A DNA stretch of 64,000 nucleotides from Flavobacterium sediminis (GCF_003148385.1 NZ_CP029463.1:1364001-1428000), one strand, 5' to 3'. Positions 19,531 to 30,042 are shown, counted from the first letter of the stretch. The notes: generated from the letters alone by a model not told the origin. Program-made: numbers and translations.

Positions 19531-20241
19531 TTATCCGAAAACTTCTTTTAGAACTTCTAAAGATTTGGGTTTCCGGAAGCCTTCGATATTAAAACTGTAA
19601 TAGTCTACGATCATTTTAAGTAACTTTTGTCTTTGACTTCCTGAAAATACTTTTTGATCGTCTGAAAATCTCAGCTGAAGCAGTGTTTTAAAGAGTTTGG
19701 TTTCTTCTTCTGACAAGCAGGTAAGGGACTGGAAAGGCACAAAAATGCCTTCTGTCATTTCGAAAAAAGGTAAATCAACGTCTGATTGCGGATAAAATCC
19801 TAAATAGCGCGTTAATTGCAGCAAGGTGATCAAATGGAAATTAGAGACTTCATCATGCGAATCAAGCCATGTTAAGGCTGTTTCTAAAAACGTAAATAAG
19901 GTTTCATTTTTTCCGTCTTCTTTCAGCGCATGGTGCAGCATGTCTGAAAGAAAAAGTGTGATGGTCGTTTTATAAATATCCTGATGGATCGTTTGGTACG
20001 GTGTTTCTATCTGAATTTCTTTAAATCGCTCCAGTGTTCCTTTGTTTTTATGATAGGCTTCTATTCCTAAGATAGTCAAAGGCTGGAAAAATGAGCTTTT
20101 TTGCTGATTTTTTTTTCCGGTGAAAGCGTTGGCTATGAAATACGATTTCAAGCCATCGGAAACCGTCAGACATTTTACAATTAAGCTTTTTTCCTGATAC
20201 TTTAGGGATGAGATAACTATTGCTTTCGTTTTGACCAGCAT
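19531..20241 (-). CDS. recO: DNA repair protein RecO
   Basis: Recombination mediator that helps load RecA with RecR. The N-terminal OB-fold begins MLVKTKAIVISSLKYQEKSLIVKCLT, followed by the characteristic YFIANAFTGKK turn. The rest is helical, with LTRYLGFYPQ around residue 140, a region that marks RecO. The 236-residue length is normal. The zinc finger seen in some RecO proteins is absent, as is usual in this group. It lies 11 bases downstream of porZ on the same strand. Confidence 0.93.
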   Translation of the reverse strand: MLVKTKAIVISSLKYQEKSLIVKCLTVSDGLKSYFIANAFTGKKNQQKSSFFQPLTILGIEAYHKNKGTLERFKEIQIETPYQTIHQDIYKTTITLFLSDMLHHALKEDGKNETLFTFLETALTWLDSHDEVSNFHLITLLQLTRYLGFYPQSDVDLPFFEMTEGIFVPFQSLTCLSEEETKLFKTLLQLRFSDDQKVFSGSQRQKLLKMIVDYYSFNIEGFRKPKSLEVLKEVFG

Positions 20242-20252
20242 ACAACAACTAA

Positions 20253-22538
20253 CTACCTGATGATCATTACTTTTTTAACTGTAGTATCCATTCCGTCTTC
20301 GGTTGCTACAAAAATCATGTATACTCCCGATGCCACTCTGTGTTTCCCGAAGGCTGTTCCGTCCCACTCTATTGTTCCTCCGGCAGAAGTAGTTTCAAAA
20401 ACCAGATTTCCCTCTATATCAGTTATTTTTACATTTGCTTTATCGGTCAAACCGGCTATTTTTATAGTTCCTACATAATTAGGTCGCACCGGATTAGGGT
20501 AAACATATACATTTTCCAGATCGTCACTTGGTTTAGTAGATGTCCCTAAAAAGGATACCATTCCTTTATCGGTTGCGAAAAATATCTCACCGGTAACTCC
20601 GTCAATTTCAATATCATTTACATTATTACTTGGCAATGGCGAATTATTCTTATTAAACTGATATATGGTTTGTTGTCCGTTTGAAGACACCAAGAACACT
20701 CCTCCGTCAGCTACAGAAATCCATTTTCTATTGGCTCCGTCTACCTCGATATCGATTAATGATTGCTGATAAAAAAGTTCTTGTGCCAGATCTCCTTCTT
20801 GTATCACAATATTATTAGTGGTCAGTTCTTCTTGCTGCAAAAATGTACTGACATTGTACAAAATCCTTAATCCTCTATACGTAATGATCCACAGCTGGTT
20901 ATTATTATCAATCACGACCTTTCTAACATCGTTATCCGGTAAATTTGCTGTTTCCGTATCTAAAACAATATATTTATTGAGCGTTTCGTTATAAGCCAGC
21001 AAACCATCATTCAATGTAGGAAGCCATTTGGTTAAATTATTATCTATCGCCATACTTCCGTAACGACCGGTAGCAATATTTGTCAATACATTTGACAAAT
21101 TATATGACTGCCATTGTCCACCGGCTCTCAACACTTTGAGTCCTCTGTCGACAAAGGCATTGCTCATCCATAAATTTCCTTCTCTGTCAAAGGCTAAACT
21201 ATTGATCCTGATGTCTACATAATTAGGATTCCCACTTAATACAAGTGATTCTAATCCGTTTGACCCTGTGTTCTGATCGTTATACAGTGTAATGTTATCG
21301 CCGTTAATTTTTAATAGTCCCGAGAAATATGACGCGATGTAAACCTCATTTGCATTGTTCGGGTTTAAAATGATATCGCTTAACGATTTTGCCTGATAAA
21401 CATCATCGTATGGTAGTAACTCCCAGCCGTCCTCTCCGGAATATTTGCTTACACCGAATTCATCTAACGGATAAGGGTTATATAATCGGGTGTAATCTCC
21501 GTAAACTGCCCAAAGATAATTTGGTGCTTTTTTTAGTCGAAAAATATAGTTTCTTACCGGCCCGTCCGGTGATAAGTTCTCAAACGAAAAAAGATTAGAC
21601 AAAGAAGCCGAAAAAAGCCCGTTTGTCGCTGTTCCTATAAAAACATGATCGTTTACAACTGTTGCCGCTGTAAAAATCACTGAATAGTCAGGAATGTTTG
21701 TAACATGTGCTACTTGCAAAAACGAATCGTCTAAAACATAGACATTATTTTGAGTCGTGACGGTCAAATATCCCTCGTTTACTTTTAAAGTTAATCCTGC
21801 CTGATTATGATTGAGTATTTCTACAAAGCTACTTCCATTATATCTATAGGTTTTGGAATTTGTATTCATAGCCACCAATTGATTGTTAAATGTTGCTATA
21901 CCATTCCAATAGCCTGTATCAAAAGTTTGCCATTGTGAAAAGTCATAAATAAAGGGATTGGTTACTGTTGCTTTGCGTATTCCGAATTCCTGTGTTGCCG
22001 CATACAACTCATTATTGTAAACGGTTGTCTGGTATACTTTGGTTTCTTCTCCTGAAGTACCGATAAAATAGGTGGAAACAAATTCATTGGTTGCCAGATT
22101 GAGTACTGAAATTCCGTAATCACATGAAATATATAATTTACCGTCGTATTCGTAAAAGCTGTTCACTCTTTTAACATTAGGAGCTACCGGAACTTCCTCT
22201 ATTATATCGACCTTCGTTACAACTGTCCCATCATTGTTAACGATCAGCAACAAACCGTTTGAGTTTCCTGCAATAAACTTTTTAAAACTATCAGAGTAAT
22301 AGATTGTCGTGATATCTTCAGGTTTAAATCCATTGACAGAATTTATCTGCTCAACGTTTGATAGTAGGAGATCTTTATAAAAAGCCGAAACTTCAGTGGT
22401 CGCATATATTTTATTTGTAGCAGAAGCCACATCAACAATTTCATTATAAGAAAAATATCCTTTCCACAACTGATTGTTCTGTGAAAAAGAAACCGTAACG
22501 GAAATTAATAGTGCAAAGGCAAAAAAGATATTTTTCAT
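20253..22538 (-). CDS. porZ: PorZ-like type IX secretion system protein (beta-propellers plus C-terminal domain)
   Basis: A 761-residue exported protein with signal peptide MKNIFFAFALLISVTVSFSQ. Most of it is WD-like repeats of the two-component-regulator propeller type (GNLWMSNAFVDRGLKVL, NQLWIITYRGLRIL, NRKWISVADGGVFLV). It ends in a type-A sorting-like domain, VYPNPVRPNYVGTIKIAG to GVYMIFVATEDGMDTTVKKV. PorZ works at the cell surface in delivering the anionic-LPS anchor to T9SS cargo. Domain order, length and the position next to recO are what I know of flavobacterial PorZ; a generic T9SS-secreted propeller protein is the alternative. Confidence 0.78.
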   Translation of the reverse strand: MKNIFFAFALLISVTVSFSQNNQLWKGYFSYNEIVDVASATNKIYATTEVSAFYKDLLLSNVEQINSVNGFKPEDITTIYYSDSFKKFIAGNSNGLLLIVNNDGTVVTKVDIIEEVPVAPNVKRVNSFYEYDGKLYISCDYGISVLNLATNEFVSTYFIGTSGEETKVYQTTVYNNELYAATQEFGIRKATVTNPFIYDFSQWQTFDTGYWNGIATFNNQLVAMNTNSKTYRYNGSSFVEILNHNQAGLTLKVNEGYLTVTTQNNVYVLDDSFLQVAHVTNIPDYSVIFTAATVVNDHVFIGTATNGLFSASLSNLFSFENLSPDGPVRNYIFRLKKAPNYLWAVYGDYTRLYNPYPLDEFGVSKYSGEDGWELLPYDDVYQAKSLSDIILNPNNANEVYIASYFSGLLKINGDNITLYNDQNTGSNGLESLVLSGNPNYVDIRINSLAFDREGNLWMSNAFVDRGLKVLRAGGQWQSYNLSNVLTNIATGRYGSMAIDNNLTKWLPTLNDGLLAYNETLNKYIVLDTETANLPDNDVRKVVIDNNNQLWIITYRGLRILYNVSTFLQQEELTTNNIVIQEGDLAQELFYQQSLIDIEVDGANRKWISVADGGVFLVSSNGQQTIYQFNKNNSPLPSNNVNDIEIDGVTGEIFFATDKGMVSFLGTSTKPSDDLENVYVYPNPVRPNYVGTIKIAGLTDKANVKITDIEGNLVFETTSAGGTIEWDGTAFGKHRVASGVYMIFVATEDGMDTTVKKVMIIR

Positions 22539-22555
22539 TTTTTAACTACTTTTTA

Positions 22556-22563
22556 CAAATATA
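22556..22563 (-). promoter_or_regulatory. -7 box for porZ
   Basis: TATATTTG on the minus strand, 18 bases before the porZ start. No clear -33 element was found. Confidence 0.4.
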
Positions 22564-22602
22564 GTATAAACGAAGGAATAATAATTTCGGTATATAAAAC
22601 AT

Positions 22603-22631
22603 AAAAAAAGGTTCTCTATCGAGAACCTTTT
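22603..22631 (-). terminator. Intrinsic terminator of gdhA
   Basis: Eleven-base arms 22606-22616 and 22621-22631 with a 4-base loop lie 28 bases after the gdhA stop, followed on the minus strand by a T-run. Confidence 0.8.
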
Positions 22632-22658
22632 ATATATTATTAGTTTTTTTAAAGAAAA

Positions 22659-24029
<1,371 letters not shown>

Positions 24030-24060
24030 TTATAATAAATCACAGTTTGTTTTTGTCCAA

Positions 24061-24068
24061 CAAATATA
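24061..24068 (-). promoter_or_regulatory. -7 box for gdhA
   Basis: TATATTTG (minus strand), a perfect TAnnTTTG match, about 50 bases upstream of the gdhA start. A -33 TTTG at the expected spacing is not evident. Confidence 0.45.
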
Positions 24069-24178
24069 CATCTAATTATAAAAGTAGTTATTTTTTTGGC
24101 AAAATTTTATCAAATTGCTAATTACCCTGATACTCAGTTTTTTTTTAATATTTTTTAAAGAGAATTTTAATATTTTTT

Positions 24179-24208
24179 TTTGAAGTGTGCATTGTTTTTA
24201 TATATTTG
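24179..24208 (+). promoter_or_regulatory. Promoter of the THC0290_0291-type gene
   Basis: TTTG (24179-24182), an 18-base spacer, then TATATTTG (24201-24208) match the Bacteroidota -33/-7 consensus almost ideally. The ATG follows 24 bases later at 24233, which excludes the longer in-frame start at 24185. Confidence 0.65.
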
Positions 24209-24232
24209 TCAGATAATAGAAAACTTTTAGTG

Positions 24233-25012
24233 ATGACTAAAAAAATAAAACACCTACTGTTATTGTTATTTTTGGCTCCCCTTACCATTCAAGCCCAGTT
24301 TGGTTTTTCACATGAGATTGGAGCATTCGTTGGAGGAGTGGCTTTTCAGTCTGACTTTGGGGTTCGTCACGACTTTAAGACAAATGCCGGTAATACCGGT
24401 TTTGCAATCGGATTAGTTCATTATATGAACTTTTCTTATCGTGCTGAATGTAACTGTTACACACCGGACACTTATTTTAATGACCACTTTAAACTTCGTT
24501 CGGAGTTATCTTACAACAGCACTAAGTTAGAACACTTTGGTAAATGGGCTGATAAAAACAGTATTTTCGGAACGCAATTAGCGGCTATGAAAGGTGAAGC
24601 GAAAGTAACCGATATCGGTATGCAATTAGAATATTTTCCTTTGAGCATCAGAGAGTTTACAGCTACTGAAGGTTCATGGGCTCCATTCGTTGCTTTAGGT
24701 GCTCATTTCTCTATTTTCCAAAACAACACGTATTCTGAACTAGGCCCTTTAGGTTCTCCGTTAACTACCTATCCTGATTATTTACCGGATGGCTGGTCAA
24801 CTGAAGGAGGAACAACTTGGTCTGTTGTATCATCTGTAGGTACTCGTTACAAATTAACTGAGTTATCCGATTTATTTGTTGAGTTACGTTGGCAATACTA
24901 CTTCTCTGATTGGGTTGACGGTTTACGAAAAGATCCGGATATCTACAGTGAGAATAAATCTAACGACTGGAACTTGTGGCTTAATTTCGGATACATTTAT
25001 TACTTAGATTAA
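24233..25012 (+). CDS. Outer-membrane beta-barrel protein, THC0290_0291 family
   Basis: About 259 residues from the ATG at 24233. The signal peptide MTKKIKHLLLLLFLAPLTIQAQ is followed by alternating beta strands typical of a small barrel. The family-specific segment FSYRAECNCYTPDTYFNDHFKLRSE carries two close cysteines, and the end TRYKLTELSDLFVELRW and FGYIYYLD finishes on an aromatic-rich strand. I recognise this as the flavobacterial THC0290_0291 family; its function is unknown. It has a strong promoter and a shared bidirectional terminator with metB, so it is transcribed alone. Confidence 0.75.
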   Translation: MTKKIKHLLLLLFLAPLTIQAQFGFSHEIGAFVGGVAFQSDFGVRHDFKTNAGNTGFAIGLVHYMNFSYRAECNCYTPDTYFNDHFKLRSELSYNSTKLEHFGKWADKNSIFGTQLAAMKGEAKVTDIGMQLEYFPLSIREFTATEGSWAPFVALGAHFSIFQNNTYSELGPLGSPLTTYPDYLPDGWSTEGGTTWSVVSSVGTRYKLTELSDLFVELRWQYYFSDWVDGLRKDPDIYSENKSNDWNLWLNFGYIYYLD

Positions 25013-25040
25013 AAAGATAAAAAATTGACTTTACATAAAT

Positions 25041-25072
25041 AAAAAATGCCTTGAGAAATCAAGGCATTTTTT
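25041..25072. terminator. Bidirectional intrinsic terminator
   Basis: Perfect 14-base arms 25041-25054 and 25059-25072 with a GAAA tetraloop, A-run on one side and T-run on the other, between two convergent genes. Confidence 0.88.
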
Positions 25073-25088
25073 ATGATATTATTTTTCT

Positions 25089-26237
25089 TTATCTTAAAGC
25101 TTGTTCTAAATCTTTCAATAAATCCTCGATATCTTCTACTCCGACACTTAGACGAACCATATCATCTGTAATTCCAACCTCAGCTCTTTTATCTGCCGGA
25201 ATTGAAGCGTGTGTCATTAACGCCGGATGATTAGCTAACGACTCTACTCCCCCTAATGACTCTGCAAGTGTAAAAACCTTTACTTTTTCAAGAAAATGGA
25301 TCGCATCTTCTTTTTTTCCGGAAACAAAGGTAAAACTTACCATTCCGCCAAAGCCACCTTTCATTTGTTTTGCTGCAATAGCATGGTTCGGGTGAGATTC
25401 TAAACCCGGATAATACACTCTTGCAACAGCAGGATGAGCGTTCAAATACTCTGCTACTTTTTGTCCGTTTTCACAATGGCATTGCACACGCAAATGCAAT
25501 GTCTTAATACCTCTTAATACTAAATAACTATCCATAGGCCCTAAAGTTCCTCCGGTTGCAAATTGTGCAAAATGTAATTTTTCGCCTAACTCTTTATCTT
25601 TTACTACAAGAGCTCCCGCAATGACATCTGAATGTCCTCCCAAATATTTTGTTGCGGAATGCATCACAATATCCGCACCAAGATCTAAAGGACGTTGTAA
25701 ATACGGCGTAGCAAAGGTGTTATCTACCGCAAATAATACATTAGGATATTTTTTAGTAATCTTAGCTATTTCCTCAATATCTGCCAACTTCATTAACGGA
25801 TTCGTTGGTGTTTCAACCCACACTAATTTTGTATTCTCGTTTATTAAAGATTCTAAAGCTTCCAAATTCGTCATATCCACAAAGTGAAACTTGATCCCGA
25901 ATTCGCTATAGATACGGCTGAACATTCTATACGTTCCGCCATATAGATCATCCATCGCTATTACTTCATCTCCGGGTTTTAACAATTTTAAAACCGAATC
26001 AGTAGCTGCTAAACCGGAAGAAAAAGCCAAACCTTTCGTTCCGTTCTCAATACTTGCCAAAGCTTCTTCTAACGCTGTTCTGGTTGGATTTGCGGCTCTA
26101 CTATATTCATATTCCCCAACCGGTTTGCCCGGAGAAACCTGTGCAAATGTTGATGTTTGAAAAACAGGCGGCATTACTGAGCCTGTAACCTTTTCATGAT
26201 GTTGTCCACCATGTATCGCTTTTGTGTTGAATTTCAT
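25089..26237 (-). CDS. metB: Cystathionine gamma-synthase family PLP enzyme
   Basis: Trans-sulfuration enzyme of the Cys/Met-metabolism PLP family, 382 residues. Markers are the N-terminal FNTKAIHGGQHHEKVTGSVM, the PLP site YEYSRAANPTRTALE (about residue 45), and the active-site lysine in MHSATKYLGGHSDVIAGAL (about 197). A cystathionine gamma-lyase or beta-lyase function is possible because the family separates poorly by sequence. DinB-like and thioesterase genes lie upstream on the same strand. An in-frame five-C run (25249-25253, plus strand) is intact here. Confidence 0.85.
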   Translation of the reverse strand: MKFNTKAIHGGQHHEKVTGSVMPPVFQTSTFAQVSPGKPVGEYEYSRAANPTRTALEEALASIENGTKGLAFSSGLAATDSVLKLLKPGDEVIAMDDLYGGTYRMFSRIYSEFGIKFHFVDMTNLEALESLINENTKLVWVETPTNPLMKLADIEEIAKITKKYPNVLFAVDNTFATPYLQRPLDLGADIVMHSATKYLGGHSDVIAGALVVKDKELGEKLHFAQFATGGTLGPMDSYLVLRGIKTLHLRVQCHCENGQKVAEYLNAHPAVARVYYPGLESHPNHAIAAKQMKGGFGGMVSFTFVSGKKEDAIHFLEKVKVFTLAESLGGVESLANHPALMTHASIPADKRAEVGITDDMVRLSVGVEDIEDLLKDLEQALR

Positions 26238-26257
26238 ATTTTCAAAATTTTAGGGTA

Positions 26258-26265
26258 CAAAGTTA
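26258..26265 (-). promoter_or_regulatory. -7 box for metB
   Basis: TAACTTTG (minus strand) 20 bases before the metB start; it precedes the stop of the DinB gene by 5 bases. No SAM riboswitch-like structure is seen here. Confidence 0.35.
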
Positions 26266-26270
26266 GCTAA

Positions 26271-26732
26271 TTATACAAACTTTTTAAGTTGTAACATAAC
26301 ACCAACATGTAATGCTTCATGATAATTATTAAACTCTAAGGCATCTTCAACATTGTGTATATCAAAGTTTCCGGTTTGAGTAGTATATTGCATAAAATTT
26401 TTAAACACACCATTTTCATAATCTTCTTTTGTTTTTTCAATCGTTGAAAACAATAAAGACCTTATTTCATCCACTTCCTCCTGAGAAGCCGGTTTTTCCG
26501 GTTTTGTCCCTTTTTGATATTTAGCAATCAACTCATCCGAAATCTTCATTGGAAGTCCCGATAATTTATAAACTAAAAGTTGCTGTGTTACTATAATATG
26601 CCCTATATTCCAGATAATATTATTTTTAAAATTATCTGGAATTTTATTAAGTTGGTCTAAACTTAAATTTTTTAAAAAACTTTCTGAAAAGTTTCTACTG
26701 GTTTGATTAATTCTAAACGTTGTTTCCATCAT
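26271..26732 (-). CDS. DinB family protein
   Basis: A 153-residue four-helix-bundle protein of the DinB/YfiT type. Potential metal-binding histidines occur in NIIWNIGHIIVTQQLL (about residue 46) and FNNYHEALHVGVMLQLKKF at the C-terminus, in the usual DinB spacing. Members are metal-dependent enzymes, often thiol transferases, or have no known role. The precise activity here is unknown. It lies 8 bases after the thioesterase gene and 33 before metB. Confidence 0.82.
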   Translation of the reverse strand: MMETTFRINQTSRNFSESFLKNLSLDQLNKIPDNFKNNIIWNIGHIIVTQQLLVYKLSGLPMKISDELIAKYQKGTKPEKPASQEEVDEIRSLLFSTIEKTKEDYENGVFKNFMQYTTQTGNFDIHNVEDALEFNNYHEALHVGVMLQLKKFV

Positions 26733-26740
26733 ATTTTTAT

Positions 26741-27178
26741 TTATAACATTATAAAATCGTCTGCTTTCGGAAATGTATTCATTACTTTCTGTACAATTTC
26801 CGGAACAGGGTTAGCTAATTTACGTAACTTCGTATCGAGCCATGCTCCTTCGACTGATATCACTGCACACAATCCCTCTTTTTCATTCTTTAATTCATGT
26901 ACAATAGTCCAACGGGAAGCATCGGGCTTCATTTTTCCGATCTTAGTACTTATAGTTATACGATTTCCTAAGTGAATTTCTTTCCTGAAAATACACTCTT
27001 CTCGAAAAAGAACAGGACCAAAATGTTCCTTTTGCATCACTCGTAAAGTCAATCCCTGACTGTCTAAAATCTCTATACGATGCTGAGCTCCGAAGTCATA
27101 GTAAGCACTATGCCGTAAATGAAAATTAGGATCTAAATCTGACCAGCGAATCGAAATTTCTTTTGTAAAAACACTCAT
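26741..27178 (-). CDS. Acyl-CoA thioesterase (4HBT hot-dog fold)
   Basis: A 145-residue single hot-dog domain protein. The N-terminus FTKEISIRWSDLDPNFHLRHSAYYDF is the classic 4-hydroxybenzoyl-CoA thioesterase signature with the catalytic Asp (SDLDPN), followed by the long hot-dog helix (FGAQHRIEILDSQG). It probably hydrolyses acyl-CoA thioesters in the cytoplasm; substrate unknown. First gene of a minus-strand run with the DinB protein and metB. Confidence 0.83.
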   Translation of the reverse strand: MSVFTKEISIRWSDLDPNFHLRHSAYYDFGAQHRIEILDSQGLTLRVMQKEHFGPVLFREECIFRKEIHLGNRITISTKIGKMKPDASRWTIVHELKNEKEGLCAVISVEGAWLDTKLRKLANPVPEIVQKVMNTFPKADDFIML

Positions 27179-27276
27179 TCTTCTTAAAGTTTATCAAATG
27201 TAATCAGATTTTTTTGTCTGAATTGAAATAACGTTTATTTTAACGAAAAGCTTATTTTTGCAAAAACTTCAATCCT

Positions 27277-27627
27277 ATGCGTAAAATTTATTACTTAAAG
27301 ACTTGTGACACTTGTAAAAGAATTTTACAATCGATCCCTAATTTAGATTCTTTTGAACTTCAAGACATCAAAGAACAGCCTATAACAGTTAAGCAATTAG
27401 AAGACATGCACTCACTTTCTAAAAGTTATGAAGCTTTATTCAGCAAAAGAGCTAAGTTATACAAAGAAATGGGACTAAAAGACGAAAAGCTTTCCGAAAA
27501 TGATTTTAAACGCTACATTCTTGAACATTACACTTTCTTAGCACGACCGGTAATCATTATTGACGAACAGATATTTATTGGTAACAGTCCGAAAAATTTA
27601 AAGGCCTTGGCTGCGTTTTTTAATTAA
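27277..27627 (+). CDS. ArsC/Spx family thioredoxin-fold protein (arsenate reductase-like)
   Basis: A 116-residue protein with the ArsC-fold pattern. It begins with a CxxC motif (TCDTCKRIL, residues about 9-17), which is Spx/YffB-like rather than the single-Cys site of classical plasmid ArsC. The C-terminal LARPVIIIDEQIFIGNSPKNL carries the RP motif of the family. No ars genes are nearby, so a true arsenate reductase role is not supported. A -7-like box TATTTTTG lies at 27253-27260. Terminator at 27771-27800. Confidence 0.8.
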   Translation: MRKIYYLKTCDTCKRILQSIPNLDSFELQDIKEQPITVKQLEDMHSLSKSYEALFSKRAKLYKEMGLKDEKLSENDFKRYILEHYTFLARPVIIIDEQIFIGNSPKNLKALAAFFN

Positions 27628-27770
27628 ATTCGTCAAAAATTATACATATTTTTCTTTTAAAAAAGATAATTTTTCTTAAATTCGCTTAACATCCGTATCT
27701 TTTTAACCGAAGATCGAGATCATTTTCAAAAGGTTTTGTAAATCCTTACTATAATTATAAAGCGTTATAT

Positions 27771-27800
27771 AAAAGTCAGATTCTAACGAATCTGGCTTTT
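27771..27800 (+). terminator. Intrinsic terminator
   Basis: Arms 27771-27783 and 27788-27800 (13 bases, one G-U pair) with a 4-base loop and trailing T-run, in the gap between the ArsC-like gene and yicC. It is about 140 bases beyond the ArsC-like stop; the intervening stretch shows no gene. Confidence 0.75.
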
Positions 27801-27828
27801 TACTTTTATAAATGATACTACCTGATAT

Positions 27829-27860
27829 TTTGGGTTATCCGCCACAATTAATTACTTTTG
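27829..27860 (+). promoter_or_regulatory. Promoter of the yicC-gmk-nadD run
   Basis: TTTG (27829-27832), a 20-base spacer and TACTTTTG (27853-27860) fit the -33/-7 consensus; the yicC ATG is 19 bases downstream. Confidence 0.55.
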
Positions 27861-27879
27861 TAGACTATTTAATATATAT

Positions 27880-28740
27880 ATGATACAATCTATGACCGGT
27901 TTCGGCAAAGCTTATTTGCAATTGCCAACCAAAAAAATTACCGTTGAAATAAAATCCCTGAATAGCAAAGGGTTGGATTTAAACGTAAGAATGCCTGCTG
28001 CATACAGAGAAATGGAACTTTCACTACGTAATACTATTTCTCAAAGCCTTGAAAGAGGAAAAATAGATTTTTCACTTTATATAGAGATCACAGGGGAAGA
28101 AACCACTTCAAGAATAAATGTCCCTATCGTTAAAAGTTACATCCACCAGATGCAAGAAGTTATCCCAGGTGCTGACCTAACTGAATTGATGAAGATGGCA
28201 GTCAGAATGCCGGATGCCTTAAAAACGGAACGCGAGGAAATTGATGAAAATGAATGGAAACAAATTGAAACCATTGTACATGAAGCGTTAACCAACATCA
28301 ATCAGTTCAGATCTTCTGAAGGAGCTTCCTTAGAAAAAGACTTCAGATTGCGCATCGGAAATATTCAGAACCTGATGGAACAAGTTGTTGCATTGGACGC
28401 AGAACGCATTGAAAATGTTAAGAATCGTCTGCAAAATGCCATTTCTGAATTAAAAACGGAAATCGACGAAAACCGATTTGAACAGGAATTGATTTATTAC
28501 CTTGAGAAACTGGATATTACAGAAGAAAAAGTACGTTTAGGCAATCATTTAGAGTATTTTCTTCAAACTATGGATAGTAAAGATGCTAATGGAAGAAAAT
28601 TAGGATTCATCTCACAGGAAATGGGACGTGAAATCAATACGATGGGATCCAAATCCAATCATGCCGGAATGCAAAAACTGGTGGTTATGATGAAAGACGA
28701 ACTTGAAAAAATTAAAGAACAGGTTTTAAATGTCCTTTAA
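27880..28740 (+). CDS. YicC family endoribonuclease-like protein
   Basis: A 286-residue YicC/YloC protein. The family signature opens the protein (MIQSMTGFGKAYLQLPTKKITVEIKS, in part). The C-terminal DUF1732 region is also clear: ELIYYLEKLDITEEKVRLGNH, then GRKLGFISQEMGREINTMGSK. YicC proteins are RNases linked to sRNA turnover in enteric bacteria; whether that holds here is inference. It is 32 bases upstream of gmk, the widespread yicC-gmk arrangement. Confidence 0.93.
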   Translation: MIQSMTGFGKAYLQLPTKKITVEIKSLNSKGLDLNVRMPAAYREMELSLRNTISQSLERGKIDFSLYIEITGEETTSRINVPIVKSYIHQMQEVIPGADLTELMKMAVRMPDALKTEREEIDENEWKQIETIVHEALTNINQFRSSEGASLEKDFRLRIGNIQNLMEQVVALDAERIENVKNRLQNAISELKTEIDENRFEQELIYYLEKLDITEEKVRLGNHLEYFLQTMDSKDANGRKLGFISQEMGREINTMGSKSNHAGMQKLVVMMKDELEKIKEQVLNVL

Positions 28741-28772
28741 GAAAAATAGAAAAACAACACAACGATACTAAA

Positions 28773-29354
28773 ATGAGTTCAACACATAAAGGCAAACTAA
28801 TTGTTTTCTCAGCTCCTTCAGGCTCCGGAAAAACAACAATTGTCAGGTATTTATTAGGTAAAGAAGATTTAAACTTAGAATTCTCCATTTCTTGTACTAC
28901 CCGCGCTCCTCGTGGTGAAGAAATAGATGGAAAAGATTATTATTTCATTTCCTGGGAAGATTTTAAGAAGCATATTAAAGCAGAGGATTTTGTTGAATGG
29001 GAAGAGGTTTACACCGATAACTTCTACGGAACTTTAAAAACAGAAGTGGAGCGCATTTGGGCAAAAGGAAAACACGTGATCTTTGATATTGATGTAGCCG
29101 GAGGACTGCGTATAAAACGCAAATTTCCGGAAGAAACTTTGGCCGTTTTCGTCAAACCTCCTAGTGTTGACGAACTAAAACGCCGTTTAAAAGAACGCTC
29201 AACCGAAAGTGAGGATAAGATCAATATGCGGATTGCCAAAGCACACGTTGAATTAGCTACTGCTCCGCAATTTGACAGAATTATTAAAAATTATGATCTA
29301 GACACTGCTAAAGAGGAATCTTACCAATTGGTTAAAGATTTTATTTCTAAATAA
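28773..29354 (+). CDS. gmk: Guanylate kinase
   Basis: Phosphorylates GMP to GDP with ATP. The P-loop SAPSGSGKTTIVRYLL is at residue about 13. The GMP-binding segment SISCTTRAPRGEEIDGKDYYF (in part) follows near residue 38, and the lid region KRRLKERSTESEDKINMRI near 137. Length (193) is slightly short of E. coli Gmk but normal for the family. Second gene of yicC-gmk-nadD; nadD follows after 68 bases. Confidence 0.97.
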   Translation: MSSTHKGKLIVFSAPSGSGKTTIVRYLLGKEDLNLEFSISCTTRAPRGEEIDGKDYYFISWEDFKKHIKAEDFVEWEEVYTDNFYGTLKTEVERIWAKGKHVIFDIDVAGGLRIKRKFPEETLAVFVKPPSVDELKRRLKERSTESEDKINMRIAKAHVELATAPQFDRIIKNYDLDTAKEESYQLVKDFISK

Positions 29355-29422
29355 TCAGCATTTATTAATGATTCTCGATGCCCTAATTTGGCTAAGCTGA
29401 ACTGTTACTCAAAATTAAGAAC

Positions 29423-30004
29423 ATGAAAATCGGATTATATTTCGGAACGTTTAACCCTATACATATCGGGCATGTGATTATTGCTAATCATTTTGCCGAA
29501 TATTCCGATTTAGATCAGATCTGGATGGTGGTAACTCCTCATAATCCGCATAAGAAGAAAAACACGTTGCTGGACGATTACCATCGTTTACACATGGTAC
29601 ATCTGGCAACAGAAGCTTACGAAAAAATACAGCCTAGCGATATTGAATTCAAACTACCTCAACCGAATTACACGGTTAATACCTTAGCCCATTTACAGGA
29701 AAAATTTCCTAAACATGAATTTTGTCTCATCATGGGAGAGGACAATCTCAATTCGTTACATAAATGGAAGAATTATGAGGTCATTTTACAGCATCATGAG
29801 GTATATGTTTATCCGAGAGTGAATTCGGGAGAGATTGATGAACAATTTATCGATCATCCTAAAATACACCGTGTAGGTGCTCCTGTCATTGAACTTTCTT
29901 CTACATTTATCCGCAAAAGCATTAAAGACGGCAAAAATGTGAGACCTATGCTTCCTCAGGGTGTATTGGAATATGTAGCACACAATTTATTTTACAAGAA
30001 ATAA
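29423..30004 (+). CDS. nadD: Nicotinate-nucleotide adenylyltransferase
   Basis: Adenylylates nicotinate mononucleotide (and often, more weakly, NMN) in NAD+ synthesis. The nucleotidyltransferase motif GTFNPIHIGHVIIANH (residues about 8-23, with HxGH) and the C-terminal ISSTFIRKS-type motif, here LSSTFIRKSIKDGKNVRP, are present. At 193 residues the length is normal. It converges on nadV across a bidirectional terminator, so enzymes of both NAD branches sit next to each other although on opposite strands. Confidence 0.95.
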   Translation: MKIGLYFGTFNPIHIGHVIIANHFAEYSDLDQIWMVVTPHNPHKKKNTLLDDYHRLHMVHLATEAYEKIQPSDIEFKLPQPNYTVNTLAHLQEKFPKHEFCLIMGEDNLNSLHKWKNYEVILQHHEVYVYPRVNSGEIDEQFIDHPKIHRVGAPVIELSSTFIRKSIKDGKNVRPMLPQGVLEYVAHNLFYKK

Positions 30005-30011
30005 AAAAAAG

Positions 30012-30037
30012 AAAAGGCTGAAATTATTCAGCCTTTT
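30012..30037. terminator. Bidirectional terminator between nadD and nadV
   Basis: Eleven-base perfect arms 30012-30022 and 30027-30037 with loop ATTA, flanked by A-run and T-run. Confidence 0.85.
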
Positions 30038-30042
30038 ACATT

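Noticed and set aside
27277..27627. Arsenic-resistance function for the ArsC-like gene
   Set aside because: No arsR, arsB or acr3 nearby, and the CxxC start is more like YffB/Spx proteins.
27628..27770. Small RNA in the gap between the ArsC-like gene and yicC
   Set aside because: The terminator is clear, but the only upstream box (TAAATTCG) mismatches the -7 consensus and no structure other than the terminator stands out.
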